In this document: piece by piece, positions 53,601-64,000 of the stretch
How positions within the stretch are numbered: position 1 is the first letter of the stretch
Layout: the number at the start of each line of letters is the position of its first letter
Source of the DNA: Neelides folsomi
Lineage: Eukaryota > Arthropoda > Collembola > Neelipleona > Neelidae
Assembly (NCBI GenBank): GCA_034687125.1
Contig: JAQGBZ010000134.1
Location: forward strand, 1-64,000
Direction of reading: 5' to 3'
Length of the DNA: 64,000 bases
Program-made: the position numbers and the translations under genes
Notes under the pieces: model-generated
The model's database searches: none
Told to the model about the DNA's origin: nothing
The model's input: the letters and a program-made list of their open reading frames with translations, nothing else

Positions 53601-56600
53601 CCTCCATCAAAATTTTTACAAGGGGCCGAATGAGCCATCACCCGGCAAGACGGAAGGGAAAAATCATCTCTCACTCACGCTTTGCAGGGAACAATGCGAT
53701 CTGCTGCTTCTGGGAAATGGCGCGCCTGGATGTCATACCGGGTTCCCACATCATTCATCGGCAAGGGTCTCCCGGGATTGCTAATTCCGTTCGATGAAAA
53801 TGATTTACTTCGATGCTTTGGCAAATGTCGCATTTGGAGTGTCCACGCGTGACGTCCGGTCGGGGATCTGAGCACCATTGTAGCTGTCGGCTGCGGATCT
53901 AAAGAATTAACAACATGCAAGCTCAGTCATGCAAGAGCTCTTCCACGGATAATTAATGTCATTCCCCTATTGCCGACGTGTCTAAGAGCCGGGTGAGAGA
54001 AAACTCTCCTTTTTTGCCAAATAGCTCCCAAATTGCAAAGTGGGAAGAATGAGCGGAAATGGACTCGGCCCTATTTGGACACACTTCCCAAATGACTCAT
54101 CCTTATCTATAATGACAGTCCCGGAGGCTCACCTTGTTCGTTGCCCAGGGGTTCCTCTAATAGCGCCATGAGAGTCGTATGGTCTACGACGAAGTATCTG
54201 AAGTGGCTCACAACATCCTCTTTGCACAGCCCCTTCTGTGAACAGAGCTCGTCAAGGAGCAGGAACTCGTCGACCAGAGAAAGCGTCCTCGTGGCGTTTC
54301 TAGGGCTCTGGACTCCAACCTAGGGATGAGCGTGGGAGGGATCGATTCAAAATCCGATTTCATAAATACATAAATCTCCAGGCCAATCCACCCATATATG
54401 CACATTTATTCATAAGGAACGAATTTTCCGGAAGGAAGTAATGTGAAATGTTAATGTAAACACATGTTTGACTCTTCCTTAGTTAGCAGCTTATTCCTCA
54501 GCTAAATGAACAGAGCTAATTAAAAGCATTAAAACATTCATTAGCTCGACTAACAAAGCCCATTCGACCATAAATAATTCTTTTGAACTCTTGCTCGCCT
54601 CTTTCCTCCTAAACTAATTAAATCAGAATGAAATGAAACGACACGGGAGAGGCTCAAGAACATTCGTCGTTCGCTGGAATGTGGATAAAATAACAAATGT
54701 CCGGGAAAGCAGACGTCGTCTAGTAGGCTGAGGGAGTGCGGAGATATACGACTCCACGAATCCTTCTATTTATACACTCCTTCCAGAATGGATGGCATAG
54801 CCGTAGATCATGGGGAGAATAATAAAAGAGGAGAAAAAAGGGGAACCTGCCTGTTCGAAAATGACACAGAGGAGGGATTCAGCAGCATCCCGGACCCGAA
54901 GAGACACGGGCTTTAATTCTTTTTCATCTTTGAGCTTCAAAGTCTCTCCTGGCTTTCCCTACAATCCAAATACATATTTCCCTAGTTGAACATCACAATT
55001 ATCGACTTTTTATAATTAAGGGAAATTGAAAGAACCGTGGATTTTGTTCCAGAAATTCCAATCTCGACGACTTCTAATACAGTCCCGAGGGATTCTTTAT
55101 CCTCCAGAAGGTAGGGATGGCTGACGAGCCACGTCGTCACGCTCTGGAACGCCGCAACGATGCTCGAGTGCAAATCCTTGGAGTGGGCCGGAGGAGGCCT
55201 CGAACATTGATGAATGATGAAGTCGCAAATCCACTTCACGGCTCGACGGCATTCCAAAGGATCTGATCATAAAATTAAAGGAACGTGCAAATTATGGATC
55301 TAGACTCGCATTTAAACCTTTTGAACAAAATCCAATTGAGAATTAGATTCGTTCATGTTGCCAATTTTCATTTCAGATCTTTCGGAGAAAGGCTCTTATT
55401 GTCCTCACAAAGCATTTTAATGCTTTCTTCAAAAATTCCCTTCATAGAATTAATATAATGGGCTAAGAGTTGAATATGTATTATTTGATTCGATTAGTCG
55501 ATCAATAGAAGGACCATTAAAGTTGAACTAATGAACCATAATCAATCAATTTCTTATAGGACAAGTTATATTAAAAGTCTTTCACCTATTCACTCAAACT
55601 GTCAAGAAAAAAGCTTGGCTAGATGGATAAAGACAAATTACTTGCCGTCCATTCATTTTTATCCATAGTCCATAAGTAACAGATTATACCTTGATCGTGA
55701 ACTTTTGTCCTTGCCAATCCATTAAGAAGCTCTAAAGCTGCCAAAGAGACAGGAAGGTCCTTCCACGTTGAGATTAGACGATGACACACCAAATATGTGG
55801 CCCGAACAAATAGAGCGTGAGCCGAGTCTAAGGAAAATACATGTCATTTTTAAGTTTTATAAAAATAAAAATAATAAAAAATAAAAACGAATACCCAAAT
55901 AATTTTCCCCCATATCAGAGTAACCCAAAGTGTGTTCATCGAAGCTGTTGCTGTATTCGCTAAAGCTTCGAATACTTGTGTTTTCTAAACAAAGCGAAAT
56001 AATAAGTAATGAAAAATAAAATTAATCAATTTACTACAAAAAATAAAATTTCAAATTATAAGTTTATACAAATAAAAACAATATTCTTCACTTAAACATC
56101 ATATTCATAATTACCAGAGTTTAAAAGATTTGTTGGTGAATCAATGTCTAAATTAGGATTTGATTTGTCGACTTCTTCAAAAGAAGCGGCATCAGAAACA
56201 AACATGATGATTCCTCCTATTAGAAAATAAACCGATAACATTTTAATGGAAATACGTATAGATTTTAGTTTTACTACATCGTTAAATGAATAGTAAAGTC
56301 ATACCTAAAATCATTTGAATGTTCGTCGAATCTGTTTCCACTTGCAAGGCATTAATGAGCAAATTGGCAAGCCGTGGTTTGAGCTGAATGAAAGTCGTAA
56401 CTTGGCCCGTTCTATCAAGCACATCTTTGATCGGCACATTCTTCCGATGGAACATCATGAGATAAAAAATTGTTAAAAATGATCAGAATCGTTTTATTTA
56501 ATAGGTGAATGAAACGAGTAAATACCAGGAAATGTAGCGGAAGAGATAGGAGTGAAAGGAGAAGCTGAATGGCCGACCTCCGAAGATCATTTCGAATGGA

Positions 56601-59600
56601 ATCTTTACTTGGCAGGACGGCTTCTAAAGATGCGACAATTACGGGGACCAGTATGCTCACACCGTCCAAATCCACCCTTAGAAGATTCGCTGAGTTTGTT
56701 AAAATCGAACTCAGAACCTCGTTCCGCAGATCCTACCATCATTTCATTTTAATCCAGAATGTTAAGATTGGCTGCAATTAATAGAACTACCTTGAGCCCT
56801 TTTTGGACAGCGATATAGAATCGAGCCAAATAGGCTGGTAGGATTTCTTCTCCAGTTTTTTTCGAACAGAATATTCTGCAGAGGGTTCCAAGAGCCTCTG
56901 CCCTCCCAAGGTAATATTTGTCAATAGTGATGGTAAAAGGAATATCGATTGACTCAGGGAGTGATGCTGGAACCGCAGAACCGCGTGAAGTTCTTCGACC
57001 TTCTCCTTCTAAAAACGTCAATATTTGAAAACTTACAACAAAAAAAAATAAGTAATACGATAACTACATACATACCATACACATTATATGTTTGTCAAAT
57101 TTATTTTGCAACATGAGAAATAAGTTTTGTATGAAATGACAATGATCTGCGGTATCATTAGAAAGTCCTCATTATTTTCAAGTATTTGCTTACCAAATTT
57201 TGGTTCATCACAACAAATGAGGGAAGCCTCGAAAAGCCACGGACCGAATACGTGAAGAATGCTGTTGACTCTCGGTCGTGTTGCGGCTAACAAAATTTGC
57301 GAATCTGACTCGGTTGATGGGAATGTGAACAATGTTGAGCTTTGAAGACTTGAATGTGAAGATGATGGAATTGAAGATGTATCTTTGGATTTATTAGGAA
57401 GACCAAGAATAGAAGTCCTATGGCCTATGTAATTTCATATGTCACATTAGAGAATACGTATAAGATAAATAACATAATAGCATTATAATTTTTAAGATAT
57501 AAAAAATTAAAAATTAGATAGCGCAAATCATATTATAAATTATGCCAAATTAATTAATTTAAAAATTAATTAAATAAGTAAGTTTTATGTTATCGTAATT
57601 ATACACATAACTAACGATGAGTTACATTGAAACTTTTATACTTCCATATTAGTGATGTCAAATACTTAACATGTAATTGTAATTAAAAACTAACTTCCAT
57701 ATTATATTGTACTTGTACAATTCACAAAATCATTACATTTGGTGAGTAGAGTAGATATGTGTAATACTACAAACAAACTACAATATAAGTACTTGAATCG
57801 AAAACATGTGAAAAAGATTTCACCTTTATCTTGATCAATTATAAATAATTAACTGATTAGTTGACATTTTTCGTTATGAGCATCTTAAAAAACTGTGAGT
57901 TAAATTTTCTAGCAAGGAATTAATGATATAACATATTTGGTATTAAACATACATACTACAAAACAGTCGACTATGCAAAATCAACAGTCAGTTAATTGTT
58001 AATTGATTGACTAATACGCAAAAAAACTATAAAAAAAACTAAATGAGTCTAAGACAAAGTACCCTTATAAATACTTCCAGTTGGAGCAACACTAAAGCTT
58101 TTCGCCAGTCTCCTTGCAGGTGGAATTGGACTTGGAAGTGGCGGAGGGGACTCAGACGGAATGAACGAGTCAAACTTCTCAGATTCACGTATTGGCAGTC
58201 CTACACTCATTTAAATTAACTCCCAATTCATATTCCCAATGTCGACTAATCTAATGAACACTAATTAGACAAACTAAACTAAATTCATTAATTAAAAGTT
58301 TACAAATCTAAATTGTGAATAATAATGAGTGAAAAAACTACAGAGCACTATAAAATATGCTGCTAAATTCACTATCGAATCGAATCAAATGGGGGAATAT
58401 TTTTTTACTAATAAGTTTTCTAATATGCTATTGGGTAAAATTGTGTATTCCAAGATTTATTTAACACATTTCATAAATTCATATTTTTTTGAAAAATCTC
58501 ACCGAGAAACGCGTCGACAAGTGCGGCAATTCCTTTCATAGCTTGATGAAATATTGATGGAAGAACGGAGAGGCATGGATGCTGACAAGGATCCACTACG
58601 GCTTCGCTCGCAATTGCATATTGAAGAAAGTTTTGAGTTTGACTAATGATAGTCGGTTGAGTGAGCTCGCAGGGATTTCCGAGGCAATGAAGAAGGCGGA
58701 ACCATGTTTGCACAATGCAATCATTGCTCATCTCTTCAGGACTTAGATTCCCTTCGTCTTCTGCAAATCGCACCCGTGAGAATTGATTCAATAACTTTAG
58801 ATATATTTAATCTGCATTTAAAAATATAAATATTCTTACCTAATTTGATGTAATTGGGTCCGTACATGATGGCAAGGACTCTGCTGGTGAGAACAAGATT
58901 GATGCGATTCCATTGATCAAATAAATTGGCCCTATGTCGCCAAGATTTGCAAGATTCACGAAGAGTCTTCCATAATGGTGGCGATGGAAATGATTTGCTG
59001 CATGCCAGAAGCCAAATTTCAAAGAGCACACTTAGGACTCTTTCACACAATTGATCTCCGATGTCTTCTTTGATCGATGGTGGTGATAAGAGGGAGTCAT
59101 TGATGGAAATAAGAAAGAGAAGTATACATTCCCACGTTTCAGTATCCAATATATTAGAAGCTCGTATGATATTCTGGAGGGTCCGTAAAACACGATGGCA
59201 AAGAACTGCTTGTCGATTGATTGTGTCTTGAACTATTAGAAAATTAAACATTAATGTTATTTGAACTTTAATTAGTTTTAATGGAAAGAATATTTATAAT
59301 AATATAAAATATTTACCAATATCCGTTCGATAAAGAAAAGGCAAGACTTGTAAAAATAGGGTACATATTCAATTTATATGTTACATTAACACTTTACAAA
59401 ATATTATTATTTTAATATTGATCATGTACACTAGTGTATACTAGTGTACTAGTGTACTAGTATATACATAGTTAGGTTATTCAATGGTTAAGAAATTACC
59501 TTCTCCCTTTCTTGGAGTGAAAAGTGAAATTAATTGATTGATAATTTTTCTTGCATAAAAGTTTGGTCTGTCAACAATAGGCTTTGGGACGGAAATCTTT

Positions 59601-60014
59601 GGTACAGAAGAGAGGCATGAAAGCCACTCACAGTAAATTGAAACACAATCTTTAATGATTTCATGTTCAGTTAAAGGTAAGCTCAGGCCGTAGCAAACAA
59701 CCTAAAGTGAAAATTTTCATTTCATTAATGAATTAAATTCTTAAATATTATATATTTAGTTTAACAATTAGTTTAAGAAATTTAAGCAATATGGGATTTA
59801 GGAAAATCACCTGAAGGCACCATTCGACTTCTTTATCGATTGTAAATGAACTTGGAAGTGGTGGTTGAGAAATTCCAAGTGTGACAACAACTGATTTGAC
59901 AACCGGAAGAACAACGTCTTTAGCTGATTCTGGAGGTAATCTCTCCAGAACAGAAAAACGATCTCCACCTTCTCCCTTGTCCGTTCCAATTAATGTTGTC
60001 CATTCCCAGTACAT
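47505..60014 (-). CDS. RALGAPB: Ral GTPase-activating protein subunit beta (22 coding exons, complete)
   Basis: RalGAP beta pairs with a catalytic alpha subunit (RALGAPA) to form the cytosolic complex that switches off RalA/RalB. The start matches the family (MYWEW here, MYSEW in human). Coding exons on the minus strand: 59811-60014, 59500-59701, 58840-59232, 58503-58760, 58063-58200, 57194-57424, 56791-57008, 56526-56732, 56305-56440, 56115-56216, 55895-55984, 55690-55827, 55036-55262, 54851-54958, 54133-54319, 53679-53898, 53316-53556, 52910-53080, 52404-52740, 51779-51979, 51436-51562, 47505-47652. Phases agree throughout and give 1427 residues, against about 1494 in human. All introns are GT-AG except the GC-AG intron after exon 14. 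A minus-strand AG at 60089-60090 could be the acceptor of a 5' untranslated exon. Confidence 0.95.
47653..51435 (-). other. Last intron of RALGAPB, 3.8 kb
   Basis: The donor is CAG/GTACGC at 51435 and the acceptor is at 47654-47653. The stretch is AT-rich at about 47700-48430, 48850-49430 and 50160-50690, with GC-richer pieces between. No nested gene is recognised; the minus frame at 49611-49943 is hydrophobic and low in complexity. If the intron were retained, the RALGAPB frame would stop within about 26 codons (51360). Confidence 0.6.
51436..53898 (-). CDS. RALGAPB: RALGAPB exons 16-21: Rap/RanGAP-like region
   Basis: Residues 947-1378. Blocks include NDVGTRYDI (exon 16, human NDVGFKYSV), [20 protein letters not shown] then GFIS (exon 17), [13 protein letters not shown] (exon 18), and [20 protein letters not shown] then [11 protein letters not shown] (exon 19). 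Also present are [16 protein letters not shown] (exon 19), [12 protein letters not shown] (exon 20) and [20 protein letters not shown] (exon 21). The order and spacing match the GAP-like domain of RALGAPB, which in this subunit is thought to scaffold rather than catalyse. The acceptor of exon 21 (51564-51563) is weak but gives the required phase. Confidence 0.92.
54133..56440 (-). CDS. RALGAPB: RALGAPB exons 9-15: central region
   Basis: Residues 618-946. Recognisable blocks are [19 protein letters not shown] (exon 9, human LIGALQTETDPNNTQMILG), [12 protein letters not shown] (exon 12), [20 protein letters not shown] and [11 protein letters not shown] (exon 13), [10 protein letters not shown] (exon 14), and [20 protein letters not shown] then NEQ (exon 15). 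The acceptor of exon 9 (AG at 56442-56441) lacks a clean pyrimidine tract next to it, so that boundary is less certain. Exon 13 ends at a weak donor (ACG/GTTCTT). It is the only one that keeps frame with exon 14. Confidence 0.93.
54320..54850 (-). other. GC-AG intron in RALGAPB (between exons 14 and 15)
   Basis: Exon 14 ends CAG and the intron starts GCAGGT; it ends CCTAG at 54322-54320. Joining there gives E-Q-V-G in frame, the arrangement expected for the family. A GT donor four bases further in (GCAG/GTTCC) would shift the frame. The intron sequence is unremarkable. Confidence 0.85.
56526..60014 (-). CDS. RALGAPB: RALGAPB exons 1-8: conserved N-terminal helical region
   Basis: These exons encode residues 1-617. 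Blocks that identify the family, recalled from human RALGAPB, include ETWE then [15 protein letters not shown] and [20 protein letters not shown] (exon 3), [14 protein letters not shown] and [12 protein letters not shown] (exon 4), [19 protein letters not shown] (exon 6), and [20 protein letters not shown] then PAYLARFY (exon 7). Exon 8 carries [16 protein letters not shown]. Exon 5 is a proline/serine-rich linker ([11 protein letters not shown]), which is variable in the family. The introns here are AT-rich. Confidence 0.95.
59426..59464. repeat. Short tandem palindromic repeat in RALGAPB intron 2
   Basis: The 8-base unit CTAGTGTA occurs three times (59431-59438, 59441-59448, 59449-59456) with a partial fourth. 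ACTAGT is itself a palindrome, so the array can fold on either strand. Confidence 0.8.
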
Positions 60015-61189
60015 AGTTAATAAATATTAATATGCGCTTTATGCGTTAGAACGTGTTCAGGTAAATGTAATGATAGACGTCTCTGCTCCTATAAAAATTA
60101 AAATATTTTAATAATCGGCCTTGTAGTTGTAAATAGTTGAATTTGAATTTATTCATTTACTTAATTTAACTAAATTTTAATAATATAAGATTCGGCTCAT
60201 ACGATTAAAAAGGAATGTCTAATCAATATAATTGAAGATAATCAAATCATTACAAATTATTCGTAAATAAGAAATTTTTATTTTTACCTTATAATGACAA
60301 AAAGCTCAACAAATACACTGATTTAATCAAGATTTTTCGCTTTATCATTCAATACCAAATCTGGCCTTTTCACAACAATAATTAATTAACTAGAAAAGAA
60401 ATGTCAAACTTTTCGCATTAATCTGACACTTTGAGTTGGTAAGCGAATGACGTATATTTGCAAGAGTATAGAGTAGGAATAGACAGAACAAAAACCTATT
60501 CAAGAATTCAACCTATAGCATATCCACTTGATTCCAATCTTGAATCTCAACCTAGCAGCTTTTAGGCGTTAAGATCTCATTTAAGCTAAGCTATGTAACG
60601 TTGTTAAGTCATTTATTAATAGGCTTTAATATCTTTAATAAATAGTATATTATATTCGCTAATACAAATACATAATATGCCTATTAAATATTGAAAGCAT
60701 TATATATTTAAAAAAATTAAATTTGTAGCAAAAGTATCTTTGTTTTATATTATATTCGGTATATTTAACATGTAACGAATACCTAATAAATAGCAATTAA
60801 GACAAATATATTATTTACCAGCATATCACGGGCAAGCAGGTTATTGTTATTAGCAAGCAAAGATTGAAAGCATTAAGCATGAAATCTCGTATCAATAGTT
60901 TAAGTTTTATCCTAGAGGCTGAACCGCATAAAAAACTCTTAAACATGACAATGTCGAATTATTATTCATGTTTCAAATTGTAAATAATATTTAATCAAAT
61001 ATTTATTCAATCATTTGTCTGTTAACAATTTCAATCGAATGGTAATTTATAATTATTCTATAGATAACAAATATTAAAGGAAATTATTTAAAAAGAAATT
61101 AACGTGTAAGCATTTACCATTACACTTAAAACAAAGGATTAAAATATGAAAAATCTGATAGATAATCGTTTGAAACTTCGAGATCAATT
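60015..61189. promoter_or_regulatory. AQR-RALGAPB intergenic spacer
   Basis: About 1.2 kb separate the AQR stop from the RALGAPB ATG, both genes on the minus strand. The stretch must hold the AQR 3' end and probably the RALGAPB promoter. A minus-strand AATAAA is present near 61000 and could be the AQR poly(A) signal. A minus-strand AG at 60089-60090 after a T-rich run may end a 5' untranslated intron. No TATA box or initiator can be assigned with confidence. Confidence 0.4.
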
Positions 61190-63929
61190 TCAATTTGTAT
61201 CCATTTTAACTTCAACTTCGTCAGTTTCTTCGATATCCATACCTGTCACTTCTGCAGGTTTTTCGATAACATTAGTCTCTTCGAAAAGAATCGGAGTCGG
61301 CTGAAGTTTCTTCGCTTCCTGTGCAGCAATTTGTATTTCCTTCGCTTTCAACTACAAATAAGAATTGAATTTAAAACATAAAAATTACTTTAAATAAGCA
61401 CGTTCTGGGAATACCTTCATGACATATCTGTAATATCATACACAACAAAATATTACCTCAAGTTCAGATTTTCTTCTTTCAGCGATTTCTGAAAGTACTG
61501 CTACACGATTCTGATACAGGTCATAAACAAATGCCGCCATCTGAGGCATGTCTTTCATGATCAAAGGCTTATCATTTAATTCTTGATCCAGCTGCCTTAC
61601 GGTGGGATAATTTTCTGCTGGATAAAGATGAAGATTTGAAGGACGCTGCCCAAGCTGTAAAGAAAATAAACATTATTGACTATCTAATTTGTATTAATTA
61701 AATAAAAATTATTAGAATGTATTTTATGTAGAATATCCTGAATATCTTACAATTTTAAAGGGATGAGCCAATTCAAAACAATTGGAGAAAAGATGAATTC
61801 TTGCAAAAACGTAAAGCCCAAGACGAGCTCTTGACATTGCCACAACTAACCGACGAACATCACGCAAATGACCAACTGTCTTTGTTCTCACTAGCGAGAG
61901 CAAGATATAATCGTTTTGCTGTCCTTGAAACTTGTCGACAGTTGCAACCTTAAAATTCATTCAAAGAAGTTTAATATGGGTTCTTGAATATAATATAATT
62001 TAAATGTGCATTTTTAATTTTATTTCAATGGCGGATAAATTTTTACCTTGTGGGGAAATCCAATCAACGGATTGTTTCCGCAACGTGTATTAAGTACATC
62101 CCTAATTAACGCCTTTTGACCATTATAAGTCGTAAGGATTGTTATTTTTTCAGCAGGATATCCCAATAGCCTCATGTACATAAATGTTGCAACAATATAT
62201 TCAGCTTCAGCCAAATTCTATTTAAATAATGAAATATTTTATTTTATAACATACTTATTGTATAACGTATTTTTTAGTAAACACAGAATAGGTAGTATTA
62301 CTTATTTATAAACATTAATTCTCATTTAAATTTTATGAAAACCAACCTGAAAAAAGTAAGGGCTAGGCTCTGATTCACCAACACCGTTAAAATCAACAAC
62401 GTTGATAAGTTGATAATCAAATTGAAAGCCGGCATTTGATATTTTGTACTCCGGTTCTGTTTTAACGTGAGAAAGATCACCAAGATTCTTATATCTCCAT
62501 TTGTAGAGCGATGATATACTATTAAATGAATTGCATTAGAATTAATTACTTATAATTATAATATTTAAAAACACATTAGAAATTGTAATACGAAAGAAAT
62601 TTCAATATAAAAACCTCGAACGAGCACGTCCTTGAGCATCTAATTGAATCGCAGGAACTCCAAGTCTAACAAATCTTGCAAAAAGCGATTGTTCCATATT
62701 CCCATACTTTTGAAATGCCATATTTTTAATGACTGGAGGCAACTGATGATGATCACCGATCATAACCCATCGCTTCAGTCTGTTTCTCCCTTCTTCTGGA
62801 TTTTGAAGTAGGAGTGGTATGAAAGTTTCAATTTCTAGGATCTGAGCTGCTTCTTCCATTAATATGTTATCGTATTGAAATACTATATACGATAAAATCA
62901 AATTAATAGGTATTCCTCATTTTAATTAAGATTCAAAAAGTTATTTGAGTAATTTTCAGATAGTAATGTCTTACTTAAATCAACAAGTTCTTTTCTTTTA
63001 AGGGCTGCATGAGTGCAAGTCATTGCAATTATTTTAGCCTCTTTTACAAGTAAATATCTTGATCTATCAAGCCCAGTTCTGAGAAGCTCGAATGCTCTGA
63101 ATTCGTCGATTTGGTCAAATATATCTCGAATATATCTGAACAAAAATAAACAAATATTAAGGACAAAAATTAAATCCATTTATAATGGAAAATAAATGCA
63201 TTCTTAAGTTATTAAATAAATAGGCATTGATAAACACCTGAAACATCCAAGAGCTACTTCCATATCCTCTTCGTAACTTTGCTTCTTAAATACAGGTTGG
63301 GGTGCATTATCAAAGAAATTGAGAAATGGAAATGCATTATACACAGTTTCGTTGTTAACCTGTGAAAATCAATGTTTATATTAATTACACGTTCGAGTTC
63401 CTACATGATTAATGATTATGCACACAATCTAGAAATTAAGTTACTTACTTGCCCAGTGCTCTTGCTAACTTTAATTAAAAACTCTTCCCATCTTGGAAGA
63501 ACTTGGTATACAAAGAAAAACCCACTGGTTTCGCAAGTGTAAGCCACGTCCCCTGCGACTTCCAAAGAATTTTGAAGTCGTTCTACTTCCATTAGGAGAT
63601 CAAGTCTCTTTGCAAGAACGTAATTCACTCGACCATAACGACTGAAATCCTTTTCAGTGTCAAGTTCTTCTTCTCCATGACCAAGACGAAGTAAATGCCG
63701 CTCGTCGACATCAAGCGCAATAATTTTCTCAAACAGTTGATTCAACGCCTGATTCGAATGAGTCACAATAAGCGTTCGCTGTTCAGGAAAATTGTGGTAG
63801 ATATTGGAAATGATTTGGGTAGCCACGTCAGTTTTTCCTGTTCCTGGAGGTCCCACTACGAGAGTCAACCCAGGTTGCATGCCGCTTTTGATGGCTTCCA
63901 CTTGAGTCGGAGTGAATCGAATCTTGTTC
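61190..63929 (-). CDS. AQR: Intron-binding protein aquarius, C-terminal helicase part (9 exons; gene continues beyond window)
   Basis: Aquarius (yeast lacks it) is an SF1 RNA helicase of the XAB2 complex. It binds introns in the activated spliceosome and couples splicing to snoRNP assembly. Exons on the minus strand: 63449-63929, 63238-63359, 62975-63135, 62615-62882, 62347-62518, 62047-62217, 61751-61948, 61457-61654, 61190-61351. They give 643 residues, all phases consistent and all donors GT. Motif I GPPGTGKT is at 63830-63853, motif II MEEAAQ at 62842-62859 and motif [11 protein letters not shown] at 62734-62757. Then come [39 protein letters not shown] and motif [13 protein letters not shown]. 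All catalytic motifs look intact. The tail after [11 protein letters not shown] is short and ends KMDTN, without the long acidic/Thr-rich extension of human AQR (1485 residues). The partial exon starts with the last base of a codon. Confidence 0.97.
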
Positions 63930-64000
63930 CTAGAAATATTTAATATGTATTTAATCATTCAATAAAGATGCATTAAATTTAATAGGTATTAAAATATTTG
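63930..64000 (-). other. AQR intron, incomplete
   Basis: AT-rich sequence ending in the TTTCTAG acceptor of the first visible AQR exon. The donor lies outside the window. Confidence 0.85.

Noticed and set aside
57640-58020. hAT-like words (AGTGATGTCAAATACTT; AGTCGACTA and AGTTAATTG motifs) in RALGAPB intron 5
   Set aside because: No matching inverted end and no 8-base target duplication could be found; the intron is simply AT-rich.

Overview
The window looks like arthropod nuclear DNA. It has spliced genes with introns of mostly 60-640 bases, AT-rich spacers with TAGGTA/TACATA-type words, and relics of Tc1/mariner-type DNA transposons. A copepod such as a caligid sea louse would fit the mariner family and the base composition, but this is a guess; only 'arthropod-like metazoan' is reasonably safe. 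There are no bacterial operons, CRISPR arrays, tRNA or rRNA genes that I could find.

All supportable protein coding lies in the last 16.5 kb, on the minus strand. From right to left, the window opens inside the 3' half of aquarius (AQR, the intron-binding spliceosomal helicase; nine exons, stop at 61190-61192). After about 1.2 kb of spacer comes a complete RALGAPB gene, the non-catalytic beta subunit of the Ral GTPase-activating complex. I traced 22 coding exons from the ATG at 60012-60014 to a stop at 47505-47507. All splice phases agree and the predicted protein is 1427 residues. The last exon is reached across a 3.8 kb intron, far longer than the other 20. One intron has a GC donor instead of GT. 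The two genes are head to tail; nothing suggests they work together, one acting in splicing and the other in Ral signalling.

The left 47.5 kb is a gene desert. It alternates between moderately GC-richer, non-repetitive islands of about 0.4-3.5 kb and strongly AT-rich spacers of about 0.3-1.2 kb. Open frames there are scattered, overlapping and unlike any protein I recognise. Mobile DNA is sparse: a broken, internally deleted mariner copy at the left edge, a 372-base Tc1/mariner-type MITE at 11654-12025, and a probable second MITE at 36332-36587. A few microsatellites and short tandem duplications are scattered through it.

The most unusual structure is at 11468-12025. A young MITE carries in its interior a 139-base inverted copy (138/139 identical) of the sequence just outside its left end, so two long inverted repeats interleave as A-B-A'-B'. 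A 15-base templated fragment and a 12-base tandem duplication sit at the junctions. This is what template-switching repair would leave. I found no convincing new multi-gene system.
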